A DNA stretch of 64,000 bases from Flavobacteriales bacterium UBA1494 (GTDB lineage Bacteria > Bacteroidota > Bacteroidia > Flavobacteriales_E > Vicingaceae), in contig CAJJAT010000003.1 in NCBI GenBank assembly GCA_905182175.1, forward strand, positions 62,001 to 126,000, given 5' to 3'. The position numbers were made by a program, and so were the translations under genes. The notes below the pieces were generated by a model. It worked only from the letters and a program-made list of their open reading frames with translations. It was not told the origin of the DNA and made no database searches. Below are positions 60,855 through 64,000 of the stretch, piece by piece (within the stretch, counting starts at the first letter, position 1; each line of letters begins with the position of its first letter).

Positions 60855-62615
60855 TTGAATTTTCTTCATCGTTTACTAGGGTATAAATATTGGTTACTAG
60901 GAATGTTGGTTATTTCTCTAATGACTCAGTTTTCTTGGAAAAGAGAGAATGGTGAATTCAACACTCAAATAATATCAAGTGACGGAATAGGTTATTATCA
61001 ATATTTAGAGAACTATTTTTTTAACGGAACGATACGAAACCAAGAGTTAAATTCTGGTTTTATGATGCCGCAAGGTGATAGAGTTGTAAACAAGTATTTT
61101 GTTGGAGCAGCAGTATGCATGGCGCCTTTTTATAAAATATCAGAACTGCATTCAAAACTTCTAAGTGAAACCTTTGATCCATATTCTCCACGAACTAAAA
61201 AGTGGATTAACCTTGGTTCATTATTTTATCTTTTTTTAGGTTGTTATTTTATATACAGCTGGTTGAAGCTTCAGAGAATAGATGAGTCAGCGATTTTCTG
61301 GAGTGTTCTTAGTGTTGTTTTAGGCTCTAACTTGTTCCTTTATTCAGTTCTTTCACCAAGTATGACGCACGTCTACTCTTTTTTCGCTGTTGCAGGGTTT
61401 ATTTATTTTACGGCAGAGTTCGTTTCGTCTTCAAGAACTAAAAGTCTATTTACTGCATGTTTATTATTTGGCTTAATAGTAATTATTAGGCCAATTAATG
61501 GAGTGGTAGTATTAATGTTTCCTTTTTTAGCCGGAGGAATAACAAGTTTATTAGCGGTTCTTAGAAGGATTAAACTGAACACATATATTATATGCCTTCT
61601 CTTATTTATTTTGCCATTATTACTTCAATTTTATTTATGGTATTTACAAACTGGCGAATGGTTCGTTTGGTCTTACGGTAAGGAGGGCTTTAATTGGTTA
61701 AATCCACAAATTATTGAAGTTTTATTTGGGTTTCGAAAGGGTTGGTTTGTATATACACCTTTAGCTTTATTAGCTTTATTTGGAATGGTGGTTGTATTTA
61801 AACAAAGTCGCTTTAAATTCTTTAGTCTCACTTTACTGTTGTGCCTCATTGTTTACATCGTTTCCTCTTGGTGGAATTGGTATTATGGCTCATCTTTTGG
61901 GCAGCGTGCATTTGTAGATTTTTATGCAATAGTTGCGTTTCTATTGGCTTTGTTGTTACATCAATTGAAAAGACGAAAACTTGTGATTATAACGCTTAAA
62001 GTATTTATTGTAGGTTTAATTGGTTTGAACCTATTTCAATCCTTTCAATACAAGGAGAATATCATATCGTCTTGGGATATGACATACAATAAATACAAGT
62101 TGACATTTGGAGTCTCAGCTCCCAACCAAGTTAAAATAGGGGGGAGTCGGGAAATTTTACCACATAAGGCGCAGAAGGAACTATTGCTAGATACTGTTTT
62201 AAGTCTAGGGAATGAGAATCAGGATAAAATAGAGGAGGTTCAAAGATATTTTAAGTATTCTCAAAAAGAATATGGAGTATCCGTAAACCACAAACTACAA
62301 ACATGCTCAAAGTTAAGCAGAGGCTACTATTTAGAATTAGAAATTAATCGGTTAGAAATAGACCTGAACAGTTCTGAGAACGCTAAAATGATAGTTGAAC
62401 TCAAAAATGATGAGGGAGGGAATGAGTATTACAGTTGGTTTTTCATTAATGAAGTTCCTTCGAAAGTAGCCGGAGAATGGATGAATTATAATTATCAATT
62501 ACATCTTCCAAAATGTAATTCAGATAACAATCAGCTCATAGTATATATTAGAAATGAAGACAAAGCCAATTTCTTAATTTCTAGGTTCAAGTTAAGACTG
62601 TTTAACCTTTATTGA
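60855..62615 (+). CDS. Large membrane protein, unassigned (glycosyltransferase-like topology)
   Basis: 586 residues with about 10-12 hydrophobic spans in the first 400 and a soluble C-terminal domain (about 420-586). The spans and motifs such as FRKGWFVYTPLALLALF and SSWWNWYYGSSFGQRAFVDFYA resemble GT-C/PMT-like integral membrane transferases of Bacteroidota (a YGxxFGxRA-type motif recurs there), but I cannot assign a reaction. The start is a TTG one base after the DUF5916 stop; the next ATG would be 16 codons in, within the first predicted helix, so TTG is preferred. Tightly coupled to DUF5916. Confidence 0.75.
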   Translation: MNFLHRLLGYKYWLLGMLVISLMTQFSWKRENGEFNTQIISSDGIGYYQYLENYFFNGTIRNQELNSGFMMPQGDRVVNKYFVGAAVCMAPFYKISELHSKLLSETFDPYSPRTKKWINLGSLFYLFLGCYFIYSWLKLQRIDESAIFWSVLSVVLGSNLFLYSVLSPSMTHVYSFFAVAGFIYFTAEFVSSSRTKSLFTACLLFGLIVIIRPINGVVVLMFPFLAGGITSLLAVLRRIKLNTYIICLLLFILPLLLQFYLWYLQTGEWFVWSYGKEGFNWLNPQIIEVLFGFRKGWFVYTPLALLALFGMVVVFKQSRFKFFSLTLLLCLIVYIVSSWWNWYYGSSFGQRAFVDFYAIVAFLLALLLHQLKRRKLVIITLKVFIVGLIGLNLFQSFQYKENIISSWDMTYNKYKLTFGVSAPNQVKIGGSREILPHKAQKELLLDTVLSLGNENQDKIEEVQRYFKYSQKEYGVSVNHKLQTCSKLSRGYYLELEINRLEIDLNSSENAKMIVELKNDEGGNEYYSWFFINEVPSKVAGEWMNYNYQLHLPKCNSDNNQLIVYIRNEDKANFLISRFKLRLFNLY

Positions 62616-62699
62616 ATAACACAGTAATTAAATTAGTGCTACTTAAAATTAGGGAAGTACATATTCTCAGTTTATAAGTTAAGTATAGTTCAAACGTCT

Positions 62700-62731
62700 A
62701 GAATTAGTCGATGTAATAAATCGTTAATTCT
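62700..62731. other. Hairpin-forming inverted repeat between convergent genes
   Basis: AGAATTA pairs with TAATTCT, and inside it CGAT pairs with ATCG around a seven-base loop. It lies between the membrane protein (+) and KdsC-type gene (-), a place where a bidirectional terminator is expected, but neither side has a clear T-tract. Confidence 0.35.
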
Positions 62732-62737
62732 GAAAAT

Positions 62738-63259
62738 TTACCACTCAAAACTATCTTCATCGAACCACTTTCCGTGCAACTTTAAAACTTGTTCTATCAA
62801 ATCTCTAACGCAACCTTCTCCACCTTTTTTAGATGAAATATAGTCTGATACTGACTTGATTTCTTCTGCAGCATCATTTGGGCATGCAGCAAAACCGACT
62901 TGTTGCATTACTTTGTAATCAGGAATATCGTCACCCATGTAAAGGATTTCTTCCTTCTTTAAACCAAGCTTTTTTTGCAACTTTTCAAAAACTTCAACTT
63001 TGTTTTTACAGCCTAAGTTAACTTCTGTAATACCAAGGGTATTTAGTCTTTTGCGGACACTCTCTGAGTTTCCCCCACTAATAATTGATATGTGGTAACC
63101 TTTTTTAACCGCATGCTGCAAAGCATAACCGTCTTTAATATTCATTCGTCGAACTTGCTCTCCATCGGGTAGCGTAATGACCATGCCATCGGTCAGCACT
63201 CCATCCACATCTAACATAAATGCTGAAATAGGTCTCAATTTGGCTTTAATGTTAGACAT
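62738..63259 (-). CDS. kdsC: KdsC-type 3-deoxy-manno-octulosonate-8-phosphate phosphatase
   Basis: 173 residues, HAD-superfamily type C0 without a cap domain. The nucleophile motif MLDVDGVLTDG has Asp17 and Asp19; ISGGNSESVRKR is the HAD Ser motif and YMGDDIPDYKVM the acidic motif III. KdsC removes phosphate from KDO-8-P for lipopolysaccharide core synthesis; small HAD homologues of similar length exist, so specificity is inferred. It lies two bases downstream of the DUF2520 gene on the minus strand. Confidence 0.87.
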   Translation of the reverse strand: MSNIKAKLRPISAFMLDVDGVLTDGMVITLPDGEQVRRMNIKDGYALQHAVKKGYHISIISGGNSESVRKRLNTLGITEVNLGCKNKVEVFEKLQKKLGLKKEEILYMGDDIPDYKVMQQVGFAACPNDAAEEIKSVSDYISSKKGGEGCVRDLIEQVLKLHGKWFDEDSFEW

Positions 63260-63261
63260 AT

Positions 63262-64000
63262 TTAGTTGTTTTGTTGCGCTTTGTAAATATCTGCCGTAAT
63301 TAATTCGTAAATCTTTGCGTACTCAGGGTTGTCTTTCAAGTATTCAATATGATTATCAATAACTTTCTCATCGTTACGCACAGCAGGGCCTGTTTGGGTA
63401 TTGATTGGTTTTTCGTACTTTATTTTTTCGGCAGTTTTTTCGACCAATGGTCGAATTATCTCAAAAGGAATTTGTTTTTTACCTAAAATATCGCTGGCTA
63501 TATGAAAGAGATGATTACTGAAATTATTTGCGAAAACAGCTGCAATATGCAGAGCTTTCCTTTTTTCAGAGTCCATTGCGAACACTTTAGTGGACAGTGA
63601 GCGAGCTAAACTTAAAAGTAAGTCCTCAGTTTTTGTGCTATTTGCTTCAACACAGATGGGTATAGGCTCTAAGCTCTCTGTCTCGTTTTTAGAGAACGAT
63701 TGAACTGGATAGAAGATACCATAATTTTTAAAGCCGCATGGCTCAAAAATATTCATAGAAGTAGAGCCAGAAGTGTGCACTATTGGAACATTTTTTAGCT
63801 GTATGTTACAAATTACATCAGATAGAGCATCGTCATTTATTGCCAAAATAATTAAATCTGTATCACTCTTTAGCTCAGATAAATTAGTGGTAAAATTTGT
63901 ATTCATAGCTTGACTCAACAACATAGCAGATCTTTGGGTTCTGCTGTATACTTGATGAATAATATAACCTGCATTCCTGAATGCCAAAGCAAAGTTATGA
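63262..64000 (-). CDS. Rossmann/DUF2520 domain protein, N-terminus cut by window edge
   Basis: About 245 residues visible. The frame remains open to the window edge (HNFALAFRNAGYIIHQVYSRT), so the true start and the GxGxxA nucleotide-binding loop are outside. The Rossmann part has DLIILAINDDALSDV and IVHTSGSTSMNIFE, as in ProC/NAD-binding relatives. The C-terminal DUF2520 helical domain has KRKALHIAAVFANNFSNHLF. It is a predicted dehydrogenase-like protein of unknown reaction. Pairing with kdsC (two-base gap) is commonly seen in Bacteroidota. Confidence 0.9.
   Translation of the reverse strand, partial: HNFALAFRNAGYIIHQVYSRTQRSAMLLSQAMNTNFTTNLSELKSDTDLIILAINDDALSDVICNIQLKNVPIVHTSGSTSMNIFEPCGFKNYGIFYPVQSFSKNETESLEPIPICVEANSTKTEDLLLSLARSLSTKVFAMDSEKRKALHIAAVFANNFSNHLFHIASDILGKKQIPFEIIRPLVEKTAEKIKYEKPINTQTGPAVRNDEKVIDNHIEYLKDNPEYAKIYELITADIYKAQQNN

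Noticed and set aside
62700-62731. Hairpin as a confident intrinsic terminator
   Set aside because: The stem is good but there is no T-tract on either strand; kept only as an inverted repeat.
1-64000. tRNA, rRNA, insertion sequence or prophage genes
   Set aside because: No tRNA-like cloverleaf, rRNA segment, transposase or phage protein was recognised by reading; a dedicated tRNA or Rfam scan was not possible.

Overview
The window looks like a piece of an AT-rich chromosome from the phylum Bacteroidota, probably a flavobacteria-like lineage. Four things point there. A 2040-residue exported protein ends in a type IX secretion (T9SS) sorting domain. Promoter boxes of the Bacteroidota form TAnnTTTG occur upstream of several genes. 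Several families typical of the phylum are present (DUF1599, DUF3127, DUF5916, E1 alpha-beta fusions, a FeoB-associated Cys-rich peptide). Gene order such as folP-cdaA and DUF1599-DoxX-tpiA-prmA is also familiar from it. No rRNA, tRNA, CRISPR array, insertion sequence or phage gene was recognised.

Positions 1-34900 are mostly housekeeping: a partial NTF2-like protein, pyrR-pyrB, STAS-rnz, a glycosyltransferase, an ABM protein with a SAM hydrolase, phoH-purC-ferredoxin reductase, a fused 2-oxoacid dehydrogenase E1, def with a lipoprotein, cdaA-folP, and the DUF1599/DoxX/permease/tpiA/prmA run. Next come two very large exported proteins (1488 and 1867 residues). The second combines TPR, PD40 propeller, carboxypeptidase-regulatory-like, long coiled-coil and two SPOR-like domains. 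It resembles T9SS PorE with SPOR-like repeats where PorE has an OmpA-like domain. clpS and an M48 lipoprotein peptidase follow almost without gaps. A second fused E1, lipoate ligase and ATP-dependent PEP carboxykinase complete this half.

Positions 35140-36660 are decayed sequence. A minus-strand pseudogene here can be read block by block as a paralogue of the intact membrane protein at 46726-48069. It abuts an unrelated open fragment on the plus strand. This marks the left edge of a surface-polysaccharide locus (36686-55754): flippase, asparagine synthase, three glycosyltransferases, methyltransferase, NAD-dependent sugar epimerase/dehydratase, nucleotidyltransferase, acyltransferase, polytopic membrane protein, and a WecE-type sugar aminotransferase. 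The giant T9SS substrate lies inside the locus. I infer that the locus makes a cell-surface glycan, perhaps the one to which T9SS cargo is anchored.

Positions 55852-64000 return to housekeeping: rdgB, a cyclophilin, a DUF3127 protein with an SSB-like acidic tail, a YdjM-type membrane protein, a DUF5916 outer-membrane protein, a large membrane protein, a KdsC-type phosphatase and a DUF2520 protein cut by the window edge.
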